Of a DNA stretch of 64,000 bases, positions 29,854 through 38,568 are shown one piece after another; the first letter of the stretch is position 1, and the number at the start of each line of letters is the position of its first letter. The notes beneath the pieces are model-generated. The model saw nothing but the letters and a program-made list of their open reading frames with translations, was not told where the DNA came from and did no database searches. The stretch is from Achromobacter xylosoxidans (lineage in GTDB: Bacteria; Pseudomonadota; Gammaproteobacteria; Burkholderiales; Burkholderiaceae_B), in NCBI RefSeq assembly GCF_014490035.1, contig NZ_CP061008.1:1054001-1118000 (forward strand), in the 5' to 3' direction. The translations under genes and the position numbers were made by a program.

Positions 29854-30783
29854 ATGAAAAATACATTGATGGCCACGCACCTGCGCCTGCTCGGCATGGC
29901 AGCGCTCTGGGGCGCGTCGTGGTCCTGGGGCAAGGTCGTCGCCCAGTCCATGGCGCCACTGGCCGCGGCCAGCCTGCGGTTCCTGTTTGCCAGCGTGGTC
30001 TTGGTCCTGTGGATGCATCGCGCCTCGGCGCTGCGCGGCCTGAAGTCCCTGACGCGCAACCAATGGCTCGGCCTGGCCGCCGCCGCGTTGGCGGGCGTCT
30101 TCGGCTACTCCAGCTTCTTCATGTTGAGCCTGCAGCTGGTGCCGGCCGGCAAGGCCGCGATCGTGGTGACGCTGAACCCCGGCGCGACGCTGTTGCTGGC
30201 GGCGATCCTGTTCCGCGAACATCTCAACCCCGCCATCCTGGCCGGCATGGTCCTGTCGGCCATCGGTGCGTACATCGCCATCGGCGGCGGGGTTTCACAA
30301 GCCGCTGCCGGCTCCGGCGTAGGCATCGGCGAATTGCTGCTGCTCGGTTGCGTGGCCTGCTGGGTGGCCTACACCCTGATCGGCCGGCTGGTGCTCAAAG
30401 GCGTGGACGCCCTGACCACCACCACGGTGACCACCGTGATCGGCGCGCTGATGCTGCTGCTCACCAGCCTGATCGTGGAAGGCGTGCCGGCCTGGCAGAA
30501 GCTGGGGCAGGCGCCGGCCAGCGCCTGGGGCAGCCTGCTGGCTTTGGCGTTCGGGGCGACCGCGATCGCTTACGCCTGGTACTTCGAAGGCGTGAAGGCG
30601 CTGGGCGCCGGCGCGGCCTCGGGCTACATCACGCTGGTGCCCGTGTTCGGCGTGCTGTTCTCCAGCCTTTGGCTGGGTGAAGCCACGCCCGCGAATCTGT
30701 TCATCGGCGCCGCTCTTGCGATCTCGGGCATGGCGATCATGCACGTCGGCCGGCGTCGCGCCGAGGCGCGACAACGCCGATAG
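29854..30783 (+). CDS. DMT-superfamily (EamA) transporter
   Basis: A 309-residue inner-membrane protein with ten predicted helices in two EamA halves. The first half contains LWGASWSWGKVVAQSMAPLA and LVPAGKAAIVVTLNPGATLL; the second contains FGATAIAYAWYFEGVKALG and ASGYITLVPVFGVLFSSLWL. The family mostly exports metabolites such as amino acids. The start is uncertain: ATG at 29854 begins just before the first helix, while an in-frame ATG at 29782 with CAGGG upstream adds 24 hydrophilic residues. It is followed 11 bases later by an unknown gene. Confidence 0.88.
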   Translation: MKNTLMATHLRLLGMAALWGASWSWGKVVAQSMAPLAAASLRFLFASVVLVLWMHRASALRGLKSLTRNQWLGLAAAALAGVFGYSSFFMLSLQLVPAGKAAIVVTLNPGATLLLAAILFREHLNPAILAGMVLSAIGAYIAIGGGVSQAAAGSGVGIGELLLLGCVACWVAYTLIGRLVLKGVDALTTTTVTTVIGALMLLLTSLIVEGVPAWQKLGQAPASAWGSLLALAFGATAIAYAWYFEGVKALGAGAASGYITLVPVFGVLFSSLWLGEATPANLFIGAALAISGMAIMHVGRRRAEARQRR

Positions 30784-30794
30784 GCGGACCTTCC

Positions 30795-31193
30795 ATGCAG
30801 CCCTATACCCACGACAACCTGCCGGCCCAGGAGACTTGGCTGGACTGCGCGACCGCCGACGGAGGCCGGCTGCGCGTGGTGCTGCTGGCAGCCGATCCGC
30901 AGGCGGCGGCGCCGCTGCTGGCGCGGGCCCGCTCGATCGCTCAAGCGCTGGCGACGCACCGCGACGCCGCGTTGCAATTCCTCTGGCAGGCGGGACGCGA
31001 CAGCGGCGACCCCGAAGATCCCCCTGCGACGTTCCTGGAACACTTCACGCCATCCGACCTGATCGTCGCGGCCGACGGGGGCTACGTGCTGCACCTGGCG
31101 CCGCGCGACGCGACCTGGTTCATGGATGGCTATTGGCCGGCCGTACGCTTCGCGGCGGATGACCGGCCTGCGGACTGGATCTGCGAATCCTGA
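30795..31193 (+). CDS. Protein of unknown function (132 aa)
   Basis: A soluble 132-residue protein that I do not recognise. It has a predicted alpha/beta make-up: an early LRVVLLAADPQAAAPLLARA stretch, then a helix, a Pro-rich loop (GDPEDPPATF) and a hydrophobic strand region YVLHLAPRD. No signal peptide, cysteine pair or metal motif is seen beyond two isolated Cys. It follows the DMT transporter by 11 bases and is probably co-transcribed with it. Its base use matches the neighbours, which supports it being a real gene. Confidence 0.65.
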   Translation: MQPYTHDNLPAQETWLDCATADGGRLRVVLLAADPQAAAPLLARARSIAQALATHRDAALQFLWQAGRDSGDPEDPPATFLEHFTPSDLIVAADGGYVLHLAPRDATWFMDGYWPAVRFAADDRPADWICES

Positions 31194-31304
31194 TCTGAGC
31201 CACTACGGCCTCTTGGCGCTTGGAGGCAATGTCGCGTCAGGTTCCGCACAGGCGCATGATTACACTCTGATCGTGACACGTGCGTCATTCACGGAGAAGT
31301 CGGC

Positions 31305-31325
31305 ATGCAATTGGCTCAAACATGA
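31305..31325 (+). CDS. Possible six-codon leader overlapping the next start (ATGA)
   Basis: ATG at 31305 encodes MQLAQT and stops at a TGA that overlaps the ATG of the following gene. GGAGAAG lies six bases before it, whereas the following gene lacks its own Shine-Dalgarno. This would allow translational coupling. It is a small feature and may be chance. Confidence 0.35.
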   Translation: MQLAQT

Positions 31326-31930
31326 CTAGCAACGACGGGATTCAGGTCTCGGTCTATACCCGATGGCACCAGTTGTCGGTGCCGTTGGCCTTCGCCCTGG
31401 CGGCGGGCAGCTTCATGCTGGTGGTGTTCAACCGTGGGCCGATTGTTCTGGCGGTTGTGCTGGCGGTGCTGGGGTTGCTGGTGCCGCCGCTGGTGGCGTT
31501 CAAGGGCTTTCCCACACGCAATACCGTCAAGGTGACGTCCGAAGGGCTGGAGTTTTCGCGCCGCTCTGCCGTCGCCTTCGCCCATTTGTCCCGCTGGGGC
31601 ACCGACGATTATCTCAAGCTGGTCCGCCCCGGCCTGCCGACGTTGCTGGTCAGTGCAGTGGACCGGCCCACACGTGAACGTCTGTTGCGCGAGTTTGAGC
31701 AGGCCTTGGCGGCGTGGCATACGCGCCAGCCCGCCGGTACGCAGGCAGCGCGCCGCACACATTTCTATGGTTCCAACGCAGGACGCCTGGTGGGCTTGTT
31801 GATCGTCGTGCTGGGGGCGGGAGTGGCGGTCATGGCGCTGAGCTTGCGCGAACCGTCGATGTCGCTGGCTATCGTTGGCGGGCTGGGAGCGCTGTTCGGA
31901 TTGACGATGCTGTTTGGCCGGCGGGACTGA
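31322..31930 (+). CDS. Membrane protein of unknown function (202 aa)
   Basis: A 202-residue protein with two N-terminal helices (about residues 17-36 and 39-61), a soluble middle part (65-150), and two C-terminal helices (154-175 and 180-198). The middle part looks like a short beta-rich domain (VKVTSEGLEFSRRSAVAF, then LVRPGLPTLLVSAVD), reminiscent of bacterial PH-like membrane proteins, but I would not name it. It lacks a clear RBS at its ATG. The next two genes, an SMI1-type protein and another membrane protein of similar plan, may be functional partners. Confidence 0.65.
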   Translation: MTSNDGIQVSVYTRWHQLSVPLAFALAAGSFMLVVFNRGPIVLAVVLAVLGLLVPPLVAFKGFPTRNTVKVTSEGLEFSRRSAVAFAHLSRWGTDDYLKLVRPGLPTLLVSAVDRPTRERLLREFEQALAAWHTRQPAGTQAARRTHFYGSNAGRLVGLLIVVLGAGVAVMALSLREPSMSLAIVGGLGALFGLTMLFGRRD

Positions 31931-32060
31931 AGGCGCTGGGCACGCCGTGGCTCGTACGTTCGCATCGGCAGGTCCGCCGCAAACAGGGATATAGTGGTGC
32001 GCCCTCCAGGCTCCCGCCTTCGCGGCGAACCAGGACTTTTCTTAGCTTCAGGATGCTTGC

Positions 32061-32642
32061 ATGACCATGACCGCCGAACAGTTTCATCAACGCATGTGGG
32101 AAATCCTGGATCCCGTGGACACTGAACATTTCGAGGTCGTGGCCGCGCCCGCGCCCGATGCGGAGGCGATCGCCGCTCTGGAGGCCGCTGTCGGCTTCCC
32201 GCTGCCTTCGGCGTTTGCGGCCTTCTGCCAGCGTACCAACGGCCTGTGCGTGATGGCGCGCGAGGAAGTCTGGCCGCACGCGAAGGAGTTCGAGGTCGGC
32301 CCCGCCTGGACGTTCTGGCGCGGCCTGGTGCTGTTGGGCGTCGATGCGCCGGAATTGCCCGAATGGGCCAGCATCTCGGCGCAGCAGCGCCAGCTCGCCG
32401 AGGCCGGTTTGCCCGGCATCCTGCCCGTGCTGAAGATCGTGGGCGACGGCAGCCGGATCTGGGGCGTGGATCAGACGGGGACCGTCGTGGTGATCGATGA
32501 CTTGACCGAAGTGGAGCCGCTGGCCGGCGACCTCACCGACCTCTACGCCGAGCAGATAGCCGATCTGCTGCAGCGCCAGCAGGATATGGCGCAGCGGCTG
32601 GCCGAACGCGCGGCGCGCAAGCAGCGCAAGCTGCCGGGGTAG
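32061..32642 (+). CDS. SMI1/KNR4-family protein
   Basis: A 193-residue protein with the SMI1/KNR4 (SUKH) fold. The signature region is IAALEAAVGFPLPSAFAAFC (about residues 36-55), followed by TNG. The usual late strands include GDGSRIWGVDQTGTVVVIDD. Bacterial SUKH proteins are often immunity proteins against polymorphic toxins, but others are housekeeping. No toxin gene is recognised next to it. Its stop is one base from the ATG of the following 338-residue membrane protein, so the two are translationally linked. The C-terminal tail is basic and helical. Confidence 0.75.
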   Translation: MTMTAEQFHQRMWEILDPVDTEHFEVVAAPAPDAEAIAALEAAVGFPLPSAFAAFCQRTNGLCVMAREEVWPHAKEFEVGPAWTFWRGLVLLGVDAPELPEWASISAQQRQLAEAGLPGILPVLKIVGDGSRIWGVDQTGTVVVIDDLTEVEPLAGDLTDLYAEQIADLLQRQQDMAQRLAERAARKQRKLPG

Positions 32643-32643
32643 C

Positions 32644-33660
32644 ATGAGCGCAATGCTGCAAGTCACGGAAGAACCCCTGGCCGATGAGGACATCGTGCTG
32701 CTGCGCCGTGGCCGTCGCGGCAGATTCCTGACGGCCGTGTTCGCGGGGCTGATGTTCCTGCTGCTGGCGAGCAGCGCGATCATGTTCGTCGTGCTTGGCG
32801 CGTCCGATCGCAGCCTGCGCCGCGGCGCTGACGGCGTGGTGATCCTGTTGTGCACAGTGGCGATGACTTGCTTCGCGGTCTTTCTTGGACGCAGGTTGCT
32901 GCGCCTGCCGCAAGCCTGGCGCCGCTTCAATCGGGTGTTGAAGGGGCGTGTACCCAAGCAGATCGTTTCCGGGCACCTGACCGGTTTTGGTCCGGCCGGG
33001 AGTCCCGGCATCTGCTACGTCTTCGGCGAACAGCGCGTGGACGTAGCTCTGCCGTTTTGGAACGAGATCGCCAGGGACACTCGAGAAGGTTTCCGGCCTG
33101 TGACGGCCGTGGCGCTGACGGACCTACCCGTGCGCCTGCACTTGCTGACGCTGGACCCCGACGCGCCACCCGTGCTGTTGCTGGCCGAGTACCCGATGAG
33201 CGCGCAGGCCTGGAATTCGGTCGAGGAAGTCAGCAATGCCGACCGCGAGGCCGTGCGCAAGGAAGAATTGAGCCTGCGCAAGTTCTTCTACGTGCTCGCC
33301 CTGGCGCCGCTGGTCGGCAGCCTGTTCCTGGGGCCCTTGATCCTGCTGGCCGCATTCTTCGTTCTCACGGGATTCGCGCTGGGCGTGCGCGGCCCCAGGC
33401 TGAAGCGGGCCCGCTACAAGCTCGGGGTACGCGGCTTGGTCGAGGAAGTCGTGAGCTATCGCGTGCGCGCGACCAACTCGAACATTTCCACGCTGGTTCA
33501 CAACTATCGCATCGGGGGCGTGATGTACCGGGTCGAGCATTTAGGGCAAGCTGCCGCGCCGGGCCAGCGCGTTGCCTTCGAGTATCTCGACGGAACGGGC
33601 ATCATGGGGCCGAGCGCCTTGTTCTTTCGAATCGAAGACGAGCCGGTCATGACGCTATGA
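32644..33660 (+). CDS. Membrane protein of unknown function (338 aa)
   Basis: A 338-residue protein with two N-terminal helices (about residues 28-51 and 65-84), a soluble domain (100-205), two more helices (about 213-255), and a C-terminal soluble domain with beta character (SYRVRATNSNIST, then YRIGGVMYRVEHLG) somewhat like DUF3592 domains. It starts one base after the SMI1/KNR4 stop and ends overlapping the convergent GGDEF gene by 14 bases. I cannot give a function. The tight pairing with a SUKH protein is its most informative trait. Confidence 0.7.
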   Translation: MSAMLQVTEEPLADEDIVLLRRGRRGRFLTAVFAGLMFLLLASSAIMFVVLGASDRSLRRGADGVVILLCTVAMTCFAVFLGRRLLRLPQAWRRFNRVLKGRVPKQIVSGHLTGFGPAGSPGICYVFGEQRVDVALPFWNEIARDTREGFRPVTAVALTDLPVRLHLLTLDPDAPPVLLLAEYPMSAQAWNSVEEVSNADREAVRKEELSLRKFFYVLALAPLVGSLFLGPLILLAAFFVLTGFALGVRGPRLKRARYKLGVRGLVEEVVSYRVRATNSNISTLVHNYRIGGVMYRVEHLGQAAAPGQRVAFEYLDGTGIMGPSALFFRIEDEPVMTL

Positions 33661-34942
33661 GCGCGGCGCGCTGCCCGCCGCATTGAACCCTGCCGGGATC
33701 TCTGCGGGCGGCGCGGGCCGCGCCGGCGGCATCATGCCTGTGCGCGCAACACGCTTGAGTGTTTGCGTTGTCGCCAGGCGCGTGGCGGCCATGCCCGGCC
33801 TCTGCCGGCGCCATACCCGCAACCGTGCAGTTCCGTCCTTGTCGCTTCGCCTCGTAAAGCAGGTCGTCTGCCCGCTTCAACGCGCTGGCGAAAGGTTCTC
33901 CTGCCTGCACGAGGGTCACTCCCATGCTTGCAGTGAAGCGGGAATCTGGAACCTGTGGCGCCCAGCGCTGCGCCACGAAACTGGCACGGATCTCTTCGGC
34001 GATTGCGGTGGCGCTTTCCAGGCTTGCCGTGGGCAGCAGCAGCAGGAATTCTTCTCCTCCCAGCCGGGCCGCATGGATGCGGGTGTCTGCTTGCGGCCTC
34101 AGCAGGGCGCCGAATCGGGCAAGCACCATGTCGCCAAACGCATGGCCGAAGACATCGTTGATGCGCTTGAAGTTGTCGATGTCGGCCATGATCAGCGCGG
34201 TCGGTGTCGCCGCATCCGAGAATGCGCTTCCGGAGGCAAGCAGACTATCGAGTCCTTGGCGGTTCAGCAGGCCCGTCAAGGCGTCGGTATGGGCATGGCG
34301 ACGGTACTTCTCTATGGCGTCGTAGCTCGTCGCGATGAAGACCGCGAAGGTCAGGACTATGCTTCCGAGCAGTCCGGTGTATTGGATCAGGATGCCCCAG
34401 ACCGACGTTCTCCATTCGCCCGTCGAGAGCGGCGGAATCGGGGCGGCAATGTACAGGATGCACTGGCCCGTCAACACGAGGGAGATGAAGAGGAACGCGG
34501 CGGTGAGCACCCTGTCCGACGTAGTCACGGCATGCCTGGCGAAGGACAGCGTGGCCCGCCAGGTCACGAGCGCGCAACAGGCTTGCACGAAGAACGTTTC
34601 CAGCTTCGCACTGGCAAACAGCACTACCGAGACAACTACCATCGCCGTCGAGGCAAGCAGGACCGCAGCATCGAAGTAGGGGGAAACTTGGCTGCGCCTG
34701 CGGCTCTGAAGGGCGCGACAGGCGAGGATGACGCCGCCCAGAATGAAAGCATCCTCGACGACCTGTTTATATGGGGAAAGTGCGCTGGCCTGCACCAGCA
34801 TGATGGCGTAGCCTGCGCCCAGGCAGGCCAGGGCGCAGCCCCACCGGAGCGTATTGAAGCCGATGAAGCGTGCAGCGCAGAGTCCGATGGCGCACATCAG
34901 GATCGCTGCAGGCACGGACCATTCAAGAAGGGTTGCGGGCAT
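33647..34942 (-). CDS. Membrane-anchored diguanylate cyclase (GGDEF)
   Basis: A 431-residue protein. Six to seven N-terminal helices (residues 8-205) act as a membrane sensor. The GGDEF domain runs from about 214 to 375, with HTDALTGLLNRQG, MADIDNFKRINDVFGHAFGD and the active site GGEEF at 295-299, so it should make cyclic di-GMP. No RxxD inhibitory site lies at the usual place before the motif. After the domain there is a low-complexity tail of about 55 residues, rich in Ala, Arg and His, that overlaps the convergent gene. The start is the ATG encoding MPATLLEWSV. Confidence 0.9.
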   Translation of the reverse strand: MPATLLEWSVPAAILMCAIGLCAARFIGFNTLRWGCALACLGAGYAIMLVQASALSPYKQVVEDAFILGGVILACRALQSRRRSQVSPYFDAAVLLASTAMVVVSVVLFASAKLETFFVQACCALVTWRATLSFARHAVTTSDRVLTAAFLFISLVLTGQCILYIAAPIPPLSTGEWRTSVWGILIQYTGLLGSIVLTFAVFIATSYDAIEKYRRHAHTDALTGLLNRQGLDSLLASGSAFSDAATPTALIMADIDNFKRINDVFGHAFGDMVLARFGALLRPQADTRIHAARLGGEEFLLLLPTASLESATAIAEEIRASFVAQRWAPQVPDSRFTASMGVTLVQAGEPFASALKRADDLLYEAKRQGRNCTVAGMAPAEAGHGRHAPGDNANTQACCAHRHDAAGAARAARRDPGRVQCGGQRAALIAS

Positions 34943-35273
34943 GGACAGGCGAATACGTGGAACGGTACACAGTCGAGCGCATGCTCGGCCGACACAATTT
35001 GTATGGAAAAAGATTACAGTGTGTTGCAATGTATCGCCAGGACTCAACAGTCAAGGATTGTCAAGCGTTGCGGCCTGCTTCGCCGGGAAGGGAAAGCCGG
35101 TGTCTGCCGGACGTTGAACAGCTGGCGAGAGACGCGGCGGCTGTCAGCTGGCCGACAGGCGGGCGCGAGGGGCGCCAGCTACACTTCCGGCATCCCGCGC
35201 CAATGTCCGCCGGACCGGTCCCGTGCCCCGCGGCAAGGCGGCGGACTGGCGGCCGGTCTCCCATTCTCCCGCC
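34943..35273. other. 331-base divergent gap between GGDEF and MFS genes
   Basis: No gene is supported. It must hold both promoters. The only dyad I note is CGAGC-GCAT-GCTCG at 34974-34987. The stretch around 34995-35060 is relatively AT-rich and is a reasonable place for promoters. Confidence 0.5.
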
Positions 35274-36455
35274 ATGTCGCAACCCGATTCGTTCAATCTG
35301 AAGCAGATCGCCGTGCCGGCGTTCGGCCCATCGCTGCTCTATGGCATCAGCAACGGCGCCATTCTTCCCGTGATCGCGCTCACCGCGCGCGATCAAGGAG
35401 CGTCGATAGCCACCGCCGGCCTGATCGCCGCCCTCATCGGGGTCGGCTCGCTGTTTTCCAATATTCCGTCCGCGCTGATTACGCATCGCTTCGGCGAGAA
35501 GCGCGCCATGGCTGGCGCGGCGGTGTTGAGCGTGGTCGGCCTGCTGCTCGTGATTGGCGTGCCCAACCTCTGGGTGCTGGCGCTGGCGATGCTGATGCAG
35601 GGATGCGCGCAGTCGGTGTTTCAGCTGGCGCGCCAGAGCTACATGATTGAGGTCGTGCCGCTGGTGTACAGGGCGCGCGCCCTGTCCACGCTCGGCGGAA
35701 CGACGCGGATCGGTACTTTCTTCGGCCCTTTCGCGGGGGCGGCCTTGATTCATTTCGTGGGGCTGGATGGCGCCTATTGGGTTGCCATCTGCGCCATGCT
35801 CGGCGCAGGACTCATCGCCATCAAGGCGCCCGACATCGAGCCTTCGGCGGGCGTGAGCGCGGGCGCGCCGCGCGCGCGCATGGGCGAGGTTGCGCGCGAC
35901 CATCGCGGCGTGTACGCCACGCTCGGCGTGGGCGTGATGCTGATCAGCGCGCTGCGCGCGTCGCGCCAGGTGGTGATTCCCCTGTGGGCAGACCATCTGG
36001 GCCTCGACGCCGCCACCACTTCGCTCATCTACGGGCTGGTCGCCGCAGTCGACATGTCGGTGTTCTATCCGGCGGGCAAGGTGATGGACCAGCGCGGCCG
36101 CTTGTGGGTGGCATTGCCTTGCACGCTGCTGATGGGGCTGAGCCTGATGGCGATCCCGCTTACCGACGGGGTGGCGAGCTTCATCCTGGTGTCGGCGCTG
36201 TTGGGCTTCGGCAACGGCATCGGATCGGGCATCGTCATGACACTGGGCGCCGACGCCGCCCCAGCGGGCGCGCGCACGCAGTTCCTTGGCATCTGGCGTT
36301 TCATGGCCGACCTTGGCTCGAGCGGCGGACCCGTGGCGCTGTCGGTGCTGACCGCCCTGGTGTCGCTCGGCGGCGCATCGTTCGGTGTTGGCACGCTGGG
36401 GCTGGTGGCGGCCGGCGTGTTCTGGCGCTGGTTGCCGCGCCGCGCGCAGGCTTGA
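35274..36455 (+). CDS. MFS transporter
   Basis: A 393-residue major facilitator with about 12 helices. SALITHRFGEKRAMAGAAVL carries the loop 2-3 motif and GKVMDQRGRLWVALPCTLL its counterpart in the second half. The family resembles drug- or metabolite-efflux MFS_1 proteins; the substrate cannot be told. The start is the ATG at 35274 (MSQPDSFNLK); a GTG 17 codons earlier is possible but would add a hydrophilic leader. It is divergent from the GGDEF gene and alone. Confidence 0.85.
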   Translation: MSQPDSFNLKQIAVPAFGPSLLYGISNGAILPVIALTARDQGASIATAGLIAALIGVGSLFSNIPSALITHRFGEKRAMAGAAVLSVVGLLLVIGVPNLWVLALAMLMQGCAQSVFQLARQSYMIEVVPLVYRARALSTLGGTTRIGTFFGPFAGAALIHFVGLDGAYWVAICAMLGAGLIAIKAPDIEPSAGVSAGAPRARMGEVARDHRGVYATLGVGVMLISALRASRQVVIPLWADHLGLDAATTSLIYGLVAAVDMSVFYPAGKVMDQRGRLWVALPCTLLMGLSLMAIPLTDGVASFILVSALLGFGNGIGSGIVMTLGADAAPAGARTQFLGIWRFMADLGSSGGPVALSVLTALVSLGGASFGVGTLGLVAAGVFWRWLPRRAQA

Positions 36456-36603
36456 GGAGCCTTGCTCCAGGGCTCGCACGGGTCATGGGAGCCGCCCGCG
36501 TCTCCGTAGGGAAACGGAAGATACGGTGTCGGATTGAGCTTTCGCGCCGCAATTTGTAGTCTGGCATCATATTTTTTGCGGAATGGCCGCCCCGGAGGCG
36601 CTG

Positions 36604-37503
36604 ATGCCGACTCTCTCCTATGCAATCCTCGAAGCCCCTTCCACGCTAGGCTTGGCGACCGACGGTGTGGAATGTCTGCCTGATCAGCTCCTGGCCCACG
36701 GCCTTGCTGAGCGCATCCATGCACGCCGCGCCGGGCGACTTGCCGTGCCTCCCAAGAATCCGACGCCCGATCCCGAGACCGGCACCCTGAACGCCAAGGC
36801 CATTGCGGCGTGGTCGCCCAAGCTTGCCGACGCGGTGGGCGCGTTGCTTGATGCGGGCGAGTTTCCGGTGCTGCTAGGCGGCGATTGCACAATCCTGCTG
36901 GGTTCCATGCTCGCGTTGCGCAGGCGCGGCCGTTACGGCCTGCTCTTCATCGACGGCAACGCCGACTTTTTCCAACCTGAGGCGGAACCCAACGGCGAAG
37001 GCGCTTCTATGGATCTTGCCTTCGTCACCGGCCATGGTCCGCCGCTATTGGCCGACATCGAAGGGCGCGGGCCTTTGGTCCGCCCTGAAGACGCTGTTGC
37101 GTTCGCGTATCGCGATCATGAGGACCAGGAAGAGTACGGCAGCCAGCCGCTCCCTGAAGCGCTCAAGACGCTTGATCTCCCCGCAGTACGTTCGATGGGC
37201 ATCGAGGCTGCTGCGCGCCAGGCAGTCGATCATCTGACGCGAGCAGAGTTGGACGGTTTCTTTATCCACGTCGACGCAGACTGTCTTGACGACGCCATCA
37301 TGCCGGCCGTCGATTTCCGCGTGCCTGGCGGCTTGTCGTGGGAAGAGCTGACGGCCGCGCTGCGGATTGTCCTGTCGAGCGGCAAGGCTGTCGGCCTTGA
37401 GATCACTATCTACAATCCGCATCTTGATGAAGATGGCAGCGCCGGGCGTGGCCTGGCCGATTTGCTGGCTGCAGCCCTCGGAACGGCTGCGTCATCGGTG
37501 TAA
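36604..37503 (+). CDS. Arginase/ureohydrolase-fold protein with altered metal ligands
   Basis: A 299-residue arginase-family protein. The three metal motifs are present but changed: GGDC (92-95) where arginases have GGDH, DGNAD (117-121) where they have DAHAD, and HVDAD (222-226), which keeps both Asp ligands. So two metal-binding His are replaced by Cys95 and Asn119. The first change is seen in some family branches; the second should weaken the site. Activity as a ureohydrolase is therefore doubtful. The start is the ATG at 36604 with GGAGG seven bases upstream; an in-frame ATG at 36583 lacks a site. Confidence 0.85.
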   Translation: MPTLSYAILEAPSTLGLATDGVECLPDQLLAHGLAERIHARRAGRLAVPPKNPTPDPETGTLNAKAIAAWSPKLADAVGALLDAGEFPVLLGGDCTILLGSMLALRRRGRYGLLFIDGNADFFQPEAEPNGEGASMDLAFVTGHGPPLLADIEGRGPLVRPEDAVAFAYRDHEDQEEYGSQPLPEALKTLDLPAVRSMGIEAAARQAVDHLTRAELDGFFIHVDADCLDDAIMPAVDFRVPGGLSWEELTAALRIVLSSGKAVGLEITIYNPHLDEDGSAGRGLADLLAAALGTAASSV

Positions 37504-37564
37504 TCGTGGTGTCCGGCGCCACGCAGTCGCATCGAGTTTGCGTGCAGCTGCGGGATGCCTTTGA

Positions 37565-38236
37565 TCAGCGCACCGCGAACCAGTCTCCCGCCAGGCTGCC
37601 GTTCATGCCGCAGAACGGCGGACCGAAGCCGTCTTTCTCCACTCCGGCGGGCGGCGTTTCTCGCACCACCAGCACCGCGCCCCGGCGCGTCAGGTCCAGC
37701 GTCCACGGCGGCCCGTCCTGATAGGTGACGATGATGCTGTCGCCTACGGCGACCGCCTTGCCGCTCAGATCGCAGACCCAGCGGCCGCTGTAGGGCTCGG
37801 CCGAATTGGCGGCCACGAGCAGTTGACCGTCGGCGCCGCGGGTGATTTCAATTTCACCTTCGACGTTCTTCCACTTGCCGACAAAACGGGCAGGCGGCTG
37901 CGGATTGATGGACTTCAGAAAATTCAGGCGGTAGCGCATGCTGGTGCCGATCTCCTTGACCGGCGTGCCGCCCGAAAAGGGCTCGTCGTAGATCCTGTCC
38001 CGCACGCCCAGGAAATAACGTTGGTCGGCGGTCAGCGATTTGACCGCCTCGGCGTCGAGTTTGGCGCGCACCGCCTTGTACTGCTGCGCGATGGCCGCAT
38101 CCTGGTCGGCCAGGGCCGGGTGGGCGCAAATGGCTTTTTCGACCGGAGTCGCGGCTTTGGCGCAGTTGAAAGAGGGGGCAGCCACGGCGCTGCCTGCCAC
38201 GGCCAACGATGCTGCAAGGACCAGATGACGGATCAT
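37565..38236 (-). CDS. Exported protein with LprI-type (DUF1311) N-terminal domain
   Basis: A 223-residue protein. A signal peptide ends AVAA near residue 20. The mature N-terminus FNCAKAATPVEKAICAHPAL holds the paired cysteines and ALADQDAAIAQQY helix of the LprI/DUF1311 domain, found in lysozyme inhibitors and in other envelope proteins. The C-terminal part (about 115-223) is a small beta domain with two more Cys, so two disulphides are possible. It probably acts in the periplasm. Lysozyme inhibition is a possibility, not shown. Confidence 0.82.
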   Translation of the reverse strand: MIRHLVLAASLAVAGSAVAAPSFNCAKAATPVEKAICAHPALADQDAAIAQQYKAVRAKLDAEAVKSLTADQRYFLGVRDRIYDEPFSGGTPVKEIGTSMRYRLNFLKSINPQPPARFVGKWKNVEGEIEITRGADGQLLVAANSAEPYSGRWVCDLSGKAVAVGDSIIVTYQDGPPWTLDLTRRGAVLVVRETPPAGVEKDGFGPPFCGMNGSLAGDWFAVR

Positions 38237-38494
38237 CTTGTGTAGCTCTCCAGGTTGTATAAGCGTTCGGCGGGCCTGTCGGCGCCGAGATGACGGCGCA
38301 GTTTACCGGCGCGGATTGTTCTTGGGGACGGCGGGATGGCGTTGTCGCTTCTGCCAACCGCGCCCGGGCTGGCGACTTCCAAACCGAGGCCGCGGAATTT
38401 GCGTTGGGTATGTCAATCAAAAAAATATAAGCCTTTGATTCTTATTGAATTGCGTGCCAATTCGAGCGGATTCTGGTTGTGGACTCCTGATTTC

Positions 38495-38523
38495 TTGGTC
38501 AATAGCACTCTCTTAAATATATA
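38495..38523 (+). promoter_or_regulatory. Sigma-70-like promoter of the TonB-receptor operon
   Basis: TTGGTC at 38495-38500 and TATATA at 38518-38523 are separated by 17 bases in an AT-rich stretch, 45 bases before the GTG start. The candidate Fur site begins eight bases after the -10 element. Confidence 0.5.
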
Positions 38524-38530
38524 ATTCATC

Positions 38531-38549
38531 TGATAAGCATTCGCATTTA
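38531..38549 (+). promoter_or_regulatory. Possible Fur box
   Basis: TGATAAGCATTCGCATTTA resembles the 19-bp Fur consensus in its GATAA and CATT parts, with several mismatches. Its place just past a promoter and before a ferric-siderophore receptor supports iron control. The match is only moderate. Confidence 0.4.
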
Positions 38550-38568
38550 GATATCGGAAAGATGAATT

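Larger units (their letters stand above)
38237..38568. other. 332-base divergent gap before the siderophore receptor
   Basis: No gene is supported. The right half (38410-38560) is strongly AT-rich compared with the rest of the window and holds the receptor promoter and a Fur-like site listed separately. Confidence 0.6.
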
